From Eucommia ulmoides (lineage: Eukaryota; Streptophyta; Magnoliopsida; Garryales; Eucommiaceae), in assembly GCA_016647705.1 (NCBI GenBank), contig CM028339.1, positions 18,742,803-18,806,802 of the forward strand: a stretch of DNA of 64,000 nucleotides. Direction: 5' to 3'. Position numbers and translations under genes: made by a program. The notes below the pieces were generated by a model, which saw nothing but the letters and a program-made list of their open reading frames with translations, had not been told where the DNA came from and did not search any database. Shown here piece after piece: positions 47,126-59,400 of the stretch; position 1 is the stretch's first letter; every line of letters starts with the position of its first letter.

Positions 47126-47922
47126 TAATGAGGGTATTTTTGGGCACCTCTAAGTCAGTACTTCGGACCCAGTCACATGTCCGTCCTCGTAGTGACATGG
47201 ATGCATTTCGGAATCCACAACGTCATGTTGGAGCATACGCCGACTACGACTCCTCCCTGGAATCTCATTTCCACCTAGGGAGGAACGAGAAGTCCCGCAG
47301 GGACATGCTGCTTTGAGCTCTGCACCGTGCCCTGGATGATCAATTTTAGGGACTCAACTATTCACCTCGACCGGCCCTTCTTCCAACTTGTTTCTTTTCT
47401 AAGACTCTACAGATCTCCACTCTCCTTTACTAGCTCACCGCCGCAGGCCTGATAAAGGCCCGCGGGCTTCACTAAATGGGCCTAAAACCCAAGCCCAGCG
47501 ATTTTCTCCTAAACGCTTCGGATTATCGGTTAAAACAAGGTTTCGACTAATTAACTGTGTTTAGGCCCGACTAATCATCTCCAACGCCTATATATATCGG
47601 GGGCTATGTAAGCCCAAAGGACGCTGGAATACGCTTTACATTACGCGCGAGTTCATTTGTTTACTTATTGTATTATTGTACTTTTTCTCTCTTAACGCTG
47701 ATTACCACGCTAAAGGGGTTTCAACGGGACAAATCTTGATCTGAGCTTTCTGCAGGTACACTTCCTGAGGAGCTGGACTCTGGATGTAGTAGGTCGGTCC
47801 TCCTAAGACCCAGCCAAGCTCAAGTGAAGAACTTTCAACCGACGACTCCACCTTTGCAAAAGGACTCACCTATCATTCGACTGGACTATACTCAAGGTGT
47901 GTACCAGTTTTATACACCAACA
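47126..47922 (+). repeat. Left LTR of the small LTR element
   Basis: Starts TAATGAGGG, ends TACACCAACA, with a TATATATA box-like run near 47590. Strongly similar to the right copy. Confidence 0.82.
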
Positions 47923-48077
47923 GTTTGGAACCTTCGGGGGGTGCACCATCTCGCTTTCTTGGCCGTTCGCAACGTGTACCCCCTTGGGGCTCGCCTCTAT
48001 TTTTCCTACAGTGATGGCCAATCCGTGCTCAAGGCTTATTCACGTTGAATGTGTGTCTCCCTAAAAATTAAAAAAAA

Positions 48078-48270
48078 TTCGGAGCAACCCTGCTGTTCTA
48101 ACTGAGGCCGGACCCCGACTGTATAGAGGCTTATTTCAAATTAGGTCCTCTAAAAAATTCTAATCATGGGAAAAGCAACGCCTTAGAAATTGAATAAATT
48201 CGGGGTCTCCCTGTCGTGCTACCTGACCTCGGACCCCGATCGTATGGGGGCCTATTTCGAATAAGCTCCT
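48078..48270. repeat. Tandem duplication, ~121-bp step, in the interior
   Basis: AATTCGGAGCAACCCTG-T and AATTCGGGGTCTCCCTG-C start about 121 bp apart. Both continue into CGGACCCCGA and GGC(T/C)TATTTC(A/G)AAT. Confidence 0.6.
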
Positions 48271-48409
48271 TAGGAAAAAACTAGCTCTCGGAAAAATGTT
48301 GATCTGAGGTGTTTCTCACGCTTCGAAGTCTCCAGGATTCCCATTCTACCTAGGAATTAATATCCCTAACCGTCTTTCTTCCCTCACCCCACAGGGATAG
48401 GGGGACAAC

Positions 48410-49209
48410 TAATGAGGGTATGTTTTTTTGCATATCTGAGTCAGCACTTGGGACCCAGTCACATATCTGTCCATGCAGTAACAGTGACGCATTTTGGAAT
48501 CCACAACGTCATGTTGGAGCATACGCTGACTACAACTCCTCCCTGGAATCTCATTTCCACCTAGGGAGGAGCGATGAGTCTTACAGGGACGTGTCGCTTT
48601 GAGCTCTGCGCCGTGCCTTGGATGATCAATTGCAAGGACTCAGTTGTTCACTTCGACCAACCCCCCTTTCAACTTGTTTCTTCTTCAGGACTCCACGGAT
48701 CTCCGCTCTCCTCCACCAACTCACCGCCGCAGGCCTAACAAAAGCCCGCGGGCTTTGCCAAATGGGCCCAAAAGCCCAAGCCCAATGATTATCTGCTAAA
48801 CGCCCCGGATTATCGGTTAAACACAGGATTCGACTAATTAATTGTGTTGAGACCCGACTAATCATCTCCAACGCCTATATATATTGAGGGCTATGTAAGT
48901 ATGAGGTACGTTGGAATACGCTTTACATTACGCGTGAGTTCATTTGTTTACTTGCTGCATTACTGTACCTTTTCTCTTTGAGCACTGATTACCACGCTGG
49001 AGGGGTTTCACTAGGACAAATCTCGGTCTAAGCCTTCTGCAGGTACACTTCCTGAGGAGCAGGACTCTGGATGTAACAGGTCAATCCTCCTAGAACCCAG
49101 CCCAGCTCAGGTGAAGAATTTTCAATCGACGACTCCACCTCAAGAAGAAGACCCACCTGTTATCCGATTAGACCATACTCGAGGTGCGTCCCAGTTTTAT
49201 ACACCAATA
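48410..49209 (+). repeat. Right LTR of the small LTR element
   Basis: Starts TAATGAGGG directly after the polypurine tract (48391-48409) and ends CACCAATA. Confidence 0.82.
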
Positions 49210-49214
49210 AGCCT

Positions 49215-52200
49215 TTTTAATTATTTGTCAATATTAATTTAGTTGTATATAATATTTTTAAAATATTAAAATTAATGTATCGCGGGTCTTACACCCATGC
49301 CTTAGAACTTACTTCTCACCTCGGGCAAGTCAAAATGCTCTGTCTAAGGATCCCGCCTTTTGCAACATTGTAAGGCACTAATTATGATCAAATTAAAATA
49401 ACTAGTACTATCATTATATTATTTCTTTTTTCTCCTGTTAGACTTTATCAATTTATCTAAATATTTTGCAGTAATTAACATAAATTTTAATCATAATTTT
49501 ATATTTTCTCTGCTCATGACTTGTTTAAACCGAATGCAAAGTATTAATCTGGTTGCGTACAGTGTATTAATCTGGTTGCATACTGATCAACATGAGGAGA
49601 TAAGATTTATATATAATTATATGGAAGGACCACCACATTCGATGGTTGCTTGTGCAAAATGGAAGATAGAAGATACCGTCGATTTCTTGGCCAAATCACC
49701 CCCACCTTTTATTTTTTATTTATTTTTTGTTTATAAAAAAGAAAAAGAAAAAAGAGTCACCTTATTAGAAGTGTCATGACTATTTTTATATGAATGATCC
49801 AAATCAGAATCTCCCCACCCTCCTCGAAACCTTTTGTAACCTACAAGCTTCCTCTATCCAACCGTGTGTGTCCCGTGTACCAAGTAAGAACCTTAGCTGC
49901 TAAGTACTTGACCTAAAAATATTCTCATAGTATATCTCTCTACAATTATTTTGTTGATTAACATTTAACACCCACGTTTAATATTCCATTTTTTAATATT
50001 TTTAAATACTAATTTAAGATAGTATTAATAAATTAAAGTCATTCCAGTGGTAACTGTAGGTTTGTTTGGGACAATCTTAAATTGCAGTTGTAAGTTCAGG
50101 TGACGTTTGATTAATGTTTCTGGTTTTCTGTTTCTACTCCCAATAAAATGGAATGAGAATTCTTTTTTCATTCTGATAACAGAATCGCGTTTAGTAATGA
50201 TAATTATTCCTAAAATATTTTTATAATTTTCAGAAAAAAAAAAATTGTTTGGTTGCAACTAAGCTTGACTTGTTTTTTGTTTATGTGTGTGTACATGAGA
50301 GAGAGAAATAAAGGAAGAGAGGAGATGAGAGAAGGAGATGAAGATGTAGCGGTAGTTGTGGATCAATAGGGTGGTGGCTTGCGTGGTAGCACCCGGTGTG
50401 GGTGGTGGTGAATGACGTCGTAGTAGTTGGCATGGTAGTGATTCTTTACATTTATTCTATGAAATGACTTTTAATAGTTTTGGGGAAGTGAATAAGAATT
50501 AAGTTTTTTTTTTCCCCTTAAATTCTTAAAAAATTCTAGAATTATTCTCAATTGTTTAGAATATTTGGAAACAAAAACATGTTTATCAAACACGCTTTTG
50601 TACATTAATATCTAATTTCTGAAAGTAAGAATACAAATCAAGGAGTGGAAATACTAAACAGACGAAACCCTAGTTTCTAAACTAAATCAAATGGATTTCT
50701 TCTTTGCAAAAAGTAATAACATTTTTAGAAAATAAAAAACTATTATCATAACATGTATAGGGGGAATATCTTTATTTAGGAGCTGACATGATGTCATGCA
50801 TATATTTAAAAAGTTAGTATTATTTTTATGATATAATATTCTAAAAGATAGGCCTAGATGCCAAATACTATTTGAATAAAATGTCCCATTCCTATGGGCA
50901 AACACATTGTCAAATTCATTAGTACTTGGATCACATGAACCTTTTTAAGCTCAGTGGATTAAGCCTCTCCTAGCCATCTTAAAAGAATCATATAGAATTA
51001 CCAAACTCTCCCTCGAATGCTAATTAATATTTGAATGGTAAATGTTTGAATATATTATTTCGAAAAAATGTATTTTTGTCTAGGATCCGTGTTCGAATGG
51101 ACATTGATGTTTTATAAATAACACATTTAATCTTTGAAATTCTCATTTTTGTTTCAATCGAAAAATCTGTTATAAAATTCGATCAAAATCATTAAACTAG
51201 GGGTATTTTATTTTTGTAATTCTGGCATCTTCTCTCATAATATTAATATATTAAAAGTATGAAGAAAGTAAATATAATTTTCTTTTACCTTTTAACACCA
51301 TTCTCTTCCTCTCTACTTCATCTCTCATTTATCTCTTTCAATCCTTTTTCTTTTTTTAAGTGTATTTTTTTGTTTTTGTTTTCATTTATATTTTTGTTAT
51401 TCTTTTTCTACTTTTGATTTATGCCTGACGAAATCCAACTATTATTTAATGACTCTCTTTGGGTGAAAATTAATTATAGTTTAACGAGGCATTTTTTTTA
51501 TTATCCAGAGTCTGTGCAAAAACGGAGGGGTTCATTGTTGGCATTAGTTAGCAGGTGTGGTACCATGTACTACTACCACCATTGGAGAATATCTTTCAGT
51601 GAATATCAGTGTAACCATGGAAACCTATATTTTGTGGACAGGGTGATCCTAGCTTCTCCATAAGGAGACCATCTGATAAAAAAGGACTTGTTGTAACTCG
51701 ATTGGCTAATTGTGAAAATACCTCAAGAATAGTTTAATTCACCCTGAAAAAGGCATTGAACTATTCCTATATGCGAGATCTACGATTCATTTTAGTTAAG
51801 TGCCTGATAATTGGGGTGATTGCTTGGTGGTCCCTTACATTTATTAGAACAACTTCTGCTCTTTTTATCACACCAGATCCTGAATGGTTGTTCTAGGGTA
51901 TGAAGGATACTTGTTGATCCATTAGAAGACCTAGCGGTGGGATCTAGAGTTCTCGGGCGCAATTTCATTGATTGTTGTAGATCACCCACCATGTTAAGCC
52001 CTACTTGACTTATAACTTAATTAGTTAAGTAGTAAAGCCAATGGCTATGTATTGGACTATACCAACATATGAAAATGATTGGCATAATCACCGTCGTTCA
52101 CCGACTCCACTCTTTGTCACCAAGAGATAGGTTCCGAAGGCGACGCTAGTGTGCAGTAGTAGTGTAAGAAACAAAATGTTGTGCACTAGTATGCAGTAGT

Positions 52201-52332
52201 AGTGCAAGCAGCATAATGTTATGGTAGATTCAATTGACTCAACCCTTTCACTTTGCTCATCCATTGACACCGTAGCGGTCTCAATCAGTAACCTTGTCCA
52301 TTTTTTTTTATTTCGAGTTTTTATTTTATGTG

Positions 52333-52333
<1 letters not shown>
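49215..52333. other. Long spacer, no gene recognised
   Basis: Scattered short open frames (49516-49779, 51421-51663 on +; 51792-51992 on -) show no family motif. Bases 50095-50240 resemble 16385-16560 and are probably one MITE-like family. A short direct duplication (GCAGTAGTAGTG) lies at 52153-52205. Confidence 0.45.

Positions 52334-52396
<63 letters not shown>
52334..52396. repeat. TA microsatellite, about 31 units
   Basis: Uninterrupted TA dinucleotides. Confidence 0.95.
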
Positions 52397-52400
<4 letters not shown>

Positions 52401-53201
52401 TCATTTTTGGTTTTTATTATTGTTTGTGTTTTTAAGTTTTACTTTTGTTTTACAAAAATAAAATAAATAAACTTAATGTTAACCCTTAAGGGTTTAACCA
52501 TAATTGATTTTGTCAACACATTTAAAGTTTAAATCATCTAATGTATTTTTATTGAGATTGTATCATAAACAAACGTATTGTTTGATGAAAAGTGATAAAC
52601 GATGACGATACAAGCAATCATGCGATGATGAATGAGAAATCAAATCATGGATGAATAAAATATGACATGGAGTTAATGCAATCGAGTTTCAGATAGATTG
52701 AAGATAAATAATTGTTTCTTTTTTCTTATAAAACAACAATACTTTTTAATATACATCGACTCGGGTAGGTTCATAGACAATACATCACAAAAATGAAGCA
52801 TATTGATCATTCTAACATGTTTATGTGACATATTACAACGTGTGATAATAATTAGGATGTGTGACGTGAATATCGGTTCTTAATGGTTTTAAACTAAGGT
52901 ATATTTGATATATTTCTCAATTTGGTCATTTGGGATGCAATTCTGTCAGTTGGTTATAATAGAAATGATCTAAAATTAAATTTTAGTTGAAACGGTCAAA
53001 TGGGTAACCACTAAATGGTCGACCACCTTTGACAAAAAACCAATATATTGTTGTCCATACAAAAATGGTCGATAGGGGCTCCACACCAGCCGACTGTCTT
53101 GGGCAAGAGACCTTTTTATTGATAATTGTATAAATTTGGTTGACTAGTATATCACATCAGTCGATTGACTCAGGCAGGAGACCATTGAATTGGAATATAA
53201 C

Positions 53202-56200
53202 TAGGGCTGGAAAAACAGGTATTTACACGATGACACGACACGAGACTGACACGAAATTAGCAGGTCTAGGTTTTGCTTATCAGGTATCAGGTCGTTATCG
53301 TGTCAGACCCGATAACCTGATAAGAAATAGTGCAGATTATCAGGTTGACCTGATAACCCAATAGGTTACACGATAAGACACGATAAGAATTTCGTGTATT
53401 CAGGTTACACGATAACCTGTGACCCAATAGGTTACCCGTTAATTTAATAAATTATTTTTACACCCCCAAATTATCAAATATTACAAATTAGTACTTAATA
53501 TATATAATCACATTTCTCAAACCCTAACCCACTTGATATTCATTTCATTTCGCTGTTGCTTGCTCACTGACTGACCGTGACCGACTTTGCTCTTTCTTCC
53601 TTCGCTACAAGACGCCGATGATGGAGGACCGCTGTGCTCCCTTCGCCACAAGATGTCGACGACGGAGGACCGCTGTGCTCCACTTCATTCTCACGACGAC
53701 CGTCGCTGCTCCACAAGACGACGCCGACGACCGTCGCTGCTCTACAAGACGACGCCGACGACCGTTGTTGCTCCACAAGAGTCACGAGACGACGACCGCC
53801 GCTGCTCGTTCCTTCGATTCCAGGTAGATCTGAGATTCATATTTCAATTTCTTTTGGTAGATCTGAAGACGACAATGACCGCTGCGCTGCTGCTCTTTCG
53901 TTCGATTCCAGGTACATTTGAAGTCAGAATTCATTTTTTTTGGTAGATATTTGTTATAATTTGAGCAGAATCTCAGCAGGTTTCGAATTTGAGCAGAACA
54001 TCATTTGAATTTGAGCAGAATCTCAGCATTTGAGCAGAATCGCCATTCTATCTTCTGTTATTGTGAGTGAAATCATGATTTTTATTTTGAAAATATGTTA
54101 TTTTTGTGATTGTTCTCAGATTTCTCAGTTCTACAGTTTGTCTTTCGAATTTCAGTCGAATTTCTGGAATTTTCTGGTAAGTGAGGGAGTGAAATCAAAG
54201 TTTTTATTTTGTAAAGTATTTCTAAGTGTTTTGATTTGTGTTTGTGCTTGATATTTTCTTCACATATCCGTATTCTCATTTGTGATTGATCTGAAATTTC
54301 TTTGAATTGGTGAGTGAAATCCGCATTGGTGATATTTTCTCCACAAATCCGTAGTGTTTCTAATTATGTTTTGTAATTACATGTAGATGGATACCATAGA
54401 TTCAAATGATTTACCAACAACGGTAGAAACTAAAAATGATGATGAGTCGCAAGAGGTGGAGAATGATGTCAAAAACAACACAATCGAAAAATGAAAGAGA
54501 GTAAAAAGAAGTCTAGTTTGGAGATTCTTTGTGACAATCAATGAGAAGAATCAAGATGGTAAGCAATTATGTAAGTGTAAGAAATATGGGAAAACAATGG
54601 TCGATGATAGCCGGTATGGTACCGGTAACATGAACCGTCATATTAAATTTTGTCCTGGAATCAATTCACAAGATGTAGGACAAATGATATTAGATCACAG
54701 TCAAAGCTCACTATCAAGTAGAAGTCAAAAAATTGATCAAGCGAAATTTCGTGAGTTGTTGATTGCCGCTATTGTCATGCATGATTTACCATTATCATTT
54801 GTTGAGTACAAGGGCATACGAGATTTATTATCGTATTTGAATGAGGATGTGGTTCATATCTCTAGGAATACTGCTAAGGCTGATCTTTTCAAAATGTATA
54901 AGAGAGAGAAGGTAAAAGTAAACTACATGTTTGAAAAATGCCCTGGTAGAGTTTGCTTAACCTCTGATATGTGGTCATCCCTCACTACTGATGGCTATGT
55001 ATGTGTCACAGGGCATTTTATTGATAGTGATTGGATTTTACATAAAAGGGTAGTAAGTTTTTGTTGCATGCCACCTCCACATAATGGTGTTTCTATGAGT
55101 GAGAAAGCTTATGCTTTGTTATGTGATTGGGGAATAGATAATAAACTGTTTTCTTTGACTTTGGATAATGCATCGTGCAATGATGCATTTGTGAGAATGT
55201 TGACAAGTCAATTGAATTTGAGAAACAATCTTTTGTGCAAGGGTGTATTTTTTCATTTAAGGTGTTGTGCCCACATTCTCAACTTGGTAGTGCAAGATGG
55301 TTTAAAAGAAATAAGTTCATGCATTGAGAAGATTCGTGAGAGTGTGAAATATATTAAAAGGTCACAGGTGAGAAAGTATAAGTTCTTAGAATGTGTGAAT
55401 TTCTTGTCTTTAAATGCTAAGAAAGGTTTACGACAAGATGTTCCTATTCGATGGAATTCAACTTACCTAATACTTGAAAGTGCATTATATTTTCGTAGTG
55501 CATTTTGTCATTTGGAATGAAGTGACTCTAATTATAAGCATAATCCTTCTGCTTGTGAATGGGAGAAAGGAGAAAAAATTAAGAAGTTCTTGACTTTGTT
55601 TTATGATATTACTTGTCAATTTTCTGGAACGAAGTACCCTACTGCCAATTTGTATTTTCCTTCGGTTTTCATGACCTATTTGACTTTGAGAGAATACAGA
55701 AATTCTGATGATGAATATATGATGAATATGGCTATTAAAATGCTTGAGAAATTTGAGAAATATTGGTCAGAGTTTAGTATGATATTGGCTATTGCTGTGA
55801 TCTTGGATCCTCGGTATAAGACTCAATTTGTTGATTTTAGCTACCGAAAACTATATGGGAGTGGTTCAGTTGAGTTCTTGCGTGTCCGAGATAATTTGAA
55901 TTTGCTTTTTAATGAATATATGAAATCTTCTAAGTCTTCGGCCGCATCATCCTGTCCCGACAAGTGTAGTGACCAAGGCGACCTCAATGAAAATCTTCTT
56001 AGTAAAGAAAATCGAGATGTATTGAGGGTAAGTTATTAATTTGTATTTTTTCTAAATATTTTTAATTTTTATTGATATCTTAATTTATGTTGATATTTTT
56101 TCTAAATATTTTTAATTATAGGAGTTCGATTCTTTTGACAGTTGTGAATTTGGTTCGGGTGCACAAAAAACTGAATTGGAATTATACTTGGATGAACGAA

Positions 56201-57321
56201 GAATAGATAGAAATTCAAAATTGGATATTTTGAAATTTTGGAAAGCGAATCAATTTCGTTATCCAGAACTTTATTCATTGGCCCGTGATGTGTTGAGCAT
56301 TCCTGTGTCCACTGTTGCTTTTGAATCTGCATTTAGTATAAGTGGGAGAATAATTGATCAACATCAAAGTTCACTCAAGCCTAAAACCGTTGAAGTTTTA
56401 CTTTGTACAAAAGATTGGTTATTTGGGGCTATGGGTAATCTTTTCTTTTTTTGGAGATTATATTTCATTTGAGTTTATATTTGTCTTACAATTATAATTT
56501 TATTAGTAATGTTTTTTTTTCACAAAAATTTAAATGCAGAAACTGCAAAAGTTCGATTGGACGAACTTACTGAAGACGTTTTGAATTTAGATATCAACAA
56601 AGAAGATACGTCGGTAACGACGCATTCGACTCAATGCTCAAACATCCCTTTGACTCAATGCTCAAACATTATGCAGGTTTATTGATTTTTTTTTTCTTGC
56701 ATTTTGTTACTTATAAAAAATTCATTAATTGTTCAATATTGATATTATAAATTGTCTTTCTATTTTTTTTTTTTTTTGTTGTACAGGACTAAGGTGTTTG
56801 ACAATTGGAAAGTCACTAGTTTATTATGTTTATTATGGATCTATTGACAATTAATTTAAGATATTCCATATTTGGTGGTGTTATGTGAATGATGTTTGTG
56901 TTGGTATTTTTTTTTTTTTTTTTGTGTGAAATTGTAAATGTAATGATGGATTTATTTTTTGGTTTGGTTTTGTTTTGGTTGAAATTTGTTTTTTTGTTTT
57001 TGTTTTTTGCTTTTGTAATAATTTGTTAAGATGGTTTTAAATTAACAGGTTAACAGGTCGTTAACGTGTAATGGGTAAGTTAATGTATAATAGAAACCTA
57101 TCAGGTCTTATCGTGTCATGTTTACCTGATAGGTTTTGTGTCATCGTGTGACACGAAAAATTATCGTGTCGTGTCGACACAATAATTTTTGTGTCGTGTT
57201 CGTGTTTGGGTAGTTTGACACGATAAGTTTATCGTGTCGTGTTCGTGTTTGGGTCTTATCGTGTTTTGTGTTATCGTGTAATGACCTGTTACACGGCTTG
57301 TCACCTGTTTTGCCAGCTCTA
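53202..57321 (+). mobile_element. hAT element, 4120 bp, with decayed transposase
   Basis: The ends TAGGGCTGG and CCAGCTCTA are inverted repeats flanked by a perfect 8-bp duplication AATATAAC (53194-53201 and 57322-57329). About 330 bp on the left and 280 bp on the right are packed with short subterminal repeats (ACACGATAA, TTATCGTGTCGTGTTCGTG twice near the right end). A four-exon transposase gene lies between. A GC-rich stretch at 53575-53810 (repeated GACGACGCCGACGACCG) may be the promoter or leader. The 596-bp element at 9317 derives from this family. Confidence 0.93.
54387..56792 (+). pseudogene. hAT transposase gene with two in-frame stops
   Basis: Exons 54387-56027, 56122-56434, 56540-56676 and 56787-56792 join in one frame of 699 codons with GT-AG introns. 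Codon 36 (TGA, 54492-54494) and codon 378 (TGA, 55518-55520) are stops. The N-terminal BED-type zinc finger reads C-K-C-K-K-Y with later H85 and C89; the second paired Cys is Tyr67, a probable lost zinc ligand. The core includes VCLTSDMWSSLTTDGYVCVT and VFFHLRCCAHILNLVVQDGL. The C-terminal dimerisation region (exon 2) has LDILKFWKANQFRYPELYSL and AFESAFSISGRI, with Phe where Ser is usual. In this family the enzyme cuts and reinserts the element by binding its ends. This copy cannot make the full protein. The intact intron pattern and otherwise open frame suggest recent decay. Confidence 0.88.
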
Positions 57322-58760
57322 AATATAACCTCAAAATAGTCTACCATATGTAAAAAATACTTAAGCATTTTGACCCGAGTGTTTATTATTTCTCACGTTT
57401 TTTTTTTTTTTAATCAAAATATTTTTCATGTTTATTAGGTTAAATTATTTTTAGTTATGTTTAAATATTTTTTTGATTATATAGGATGTTTTTAAAGAGT
57501 TTTTTACTATGGTATATTTATTTCTGTAAGGTTTTTGATATACATACACACACACACATCTATATACTAAACAAATGGTCTTGGACTAATCATTCAAAGA
57601 GGCACATTTTTTATGTTTTCCTAATGAATCTATGGTTAGATTAATTTGGATATTTTAATTTTTTTTATAGTAAAATCCAATATAGTTGTTGTAAAAATAT
57701 TGGACCAGAGTATTGAGGCTCCAACAATCATATTTCTAATTTTGTGACTATATTATTAAATGAGTTGATTAATTCAAGAAAATTAAGAAGAAAAACTAGG
57801 AAAAAAACTCTCTCAAATCTGATACACATGGTTCTGGATTATTGTGAGAAGAAAAAAAAAAAAAAAACAATTCTGCAAAAAAATTACTAAGCTTTCAAGT
57901 GAAATTTCTAAAGTGATTTGTGTGTTGAAAATCAAGATGATTACAATGTACAATTCTGGATTCCATCTTATTTTTCATTGGTGATACTCATCTACATTGC
58001 ATTCGGTGAGATTTTTATTTATTTGGTTAATATTTCTTTGTGATCTATTGATATTCTTTATAGATATGAAACCAAAATTATTATGTGCTTTATTCTATGA
58101 AATCTCTGAAACCTTTAGTGATTAGTTTAATTAAACTCAAAGAACATCATTTGATAAATGAAAATTTGAAATACAACCGTGATTTATTCTTACGACATAC
58201 GGTTTTGCTGAAATATTTTAATTAATTCAAAATCGATAAGTATTGGTGTTCTAAACTATTGAGGTAGAACATTTTGTCGAGTAAAATGTTTTTATTGAAT
58301 CAAAATTGGAGTTGATCTGGAATACTTATGATTGATATTGAAATCCTTACGTGGTTATTTTTCAGCATCAGGATTTTCTTTCATATTATGTTATATTCTT
58401 ATCGAAAGAGTTAAAACTTCGACACAAATTCTTAGTTGAGTCAAACTATATACTAAAATTTATAAGTGTTGGTAGAAGCTCCTCATGAGAAAAACAAATT
58501 GTAAAGAATTGAATATAACTTGAACTAGAGTATTAGTTCAAGTGAGGGTTCTATTTTTAGTGTGAGAGTAATTCAATCAAGGGTGTAAAGGATTTGATTC
58601 TCACTTGGGAACATGATCTGAATAAGTGCATCTTGAACTCTTCGTGAGAGCTCGGAGGAGAAGATGTATGGAAGAGTAGCTAGTAATCTAAATTGTTTCT
58701 AGCTGATATTGGATTGTTGAAACTAGTCTTCAACAATCTTTGCTAGATTGTTGGGATGAT

Positions 58761-59400
58761 TTTCTCTTATGAGAATAGTAAATCTCAAATAATTAGTATG
58801 CGATACTGGAAATAACAATAAGGGACTTACTAGTGTAGTAAGAAATTGAATGTGATCATCTTTGATATTCTACACTGTAGTTTTGCTCAATACCAAAGTA
58901 GTATGTCTAAAAGATAATCATATTTGTGATATTTTGACTTGAGGTACTGTATATAACATGTATGGGTTGCTATACTTTGATAATACTAAATATGACATTA
59001 TAATCACAAAACTTTAATGGTATTCATGTAGGAACGGATATTAAAATCACTAGATTAACACAGTGAAAATAAAAAAAATTAAATCACTTCTAATAGCATG
59101 TTCCTCTAAACCAGATCTATCCGTTTCAATATAAAACAAATATAACAAGAATAATTAAATCAATTTTAATTAAATTACCTCTTCAAACGCTTTAGCTTTT
59201 TTAGGCATGATTTGATAAAGCTTTTTAAGAGCAGAAGGACATGAACATGAATCAGCAACAGAGAGTGATTCTCTCAGATTAAATACAAGTATTTTGTCTC
59301 TAACAGTATCCACATATATAACTCAGAAAAAAAGTGTTCTTCAGATTTCTAAGAATCTAATTCTAAATCCAAGAATAAGATACATATCTCATATGCTACC
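58761..59400. other. Spacer between inverted LTR pieces
   Basis: AT-rich, nothing recognised. It may be remnant internal sequence of Sirevirus-like elements. Confidence 0.35.

Larger units (their letters stand above)
47126..49209 (+). mobile_element. Small non-autonomous LTR element with 0.8-kb LTRs
   Basis: Two direct repeats, 47126-47922 (797 bp) and 48410-49209 (800 bp), flank a 487-bp interior. A 5-bp duplication AGCCT lies outside (47121-47125 and 49210-49214). One base of ambiguity remains because a T follows on both sides. The repeats share CCACAACGTCATGTTGGAGC, GATTATCGGTTAAA and TTCCTGAGGAGC, and end CACCAACA / CACCAATA. ACAGGGATAGGGGGACAAC before the second repeat is a good polypurine tract. 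GTTTGGAACC after the first may be a decayed GTTTGGCGCC primer site. The interior cannot hold gag or pol. It is larger than classic TRIMs. Confidence 0.82.
52500..58760 (+). repeat. Old Sirevirus-like LTR, interrupted by a hAT element
   Basis: The left part (about 52500-53193) has ATGGTCGACCACC and CAGTCGATTGACTCAGGCA motifs like those at 39270-39470. The right part (57330 to about 58760) ends with CTTGGGAACATGATCTGA and GTGAGAGCTCGGAGG-type blocks like 40990-41040. The hAT element with its 8-bp duplication separates them. Outer limits are approximate and no internal region was recognised. Confidence 0.45.

Noticed and set aside
51421..51992. Open frames of 80 codons (+) and 66 codons (-)
   Set aside because: Short, no family motif, surrounded by non-coding sequence.
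53575..53950. Arg/Thr-rich open frames near the start of the hAT element
   Set aside because: Overlapping frames over a GACGACGCC-type repeat in the element's leader, with no transposase homology. The real coding start is at 54387.
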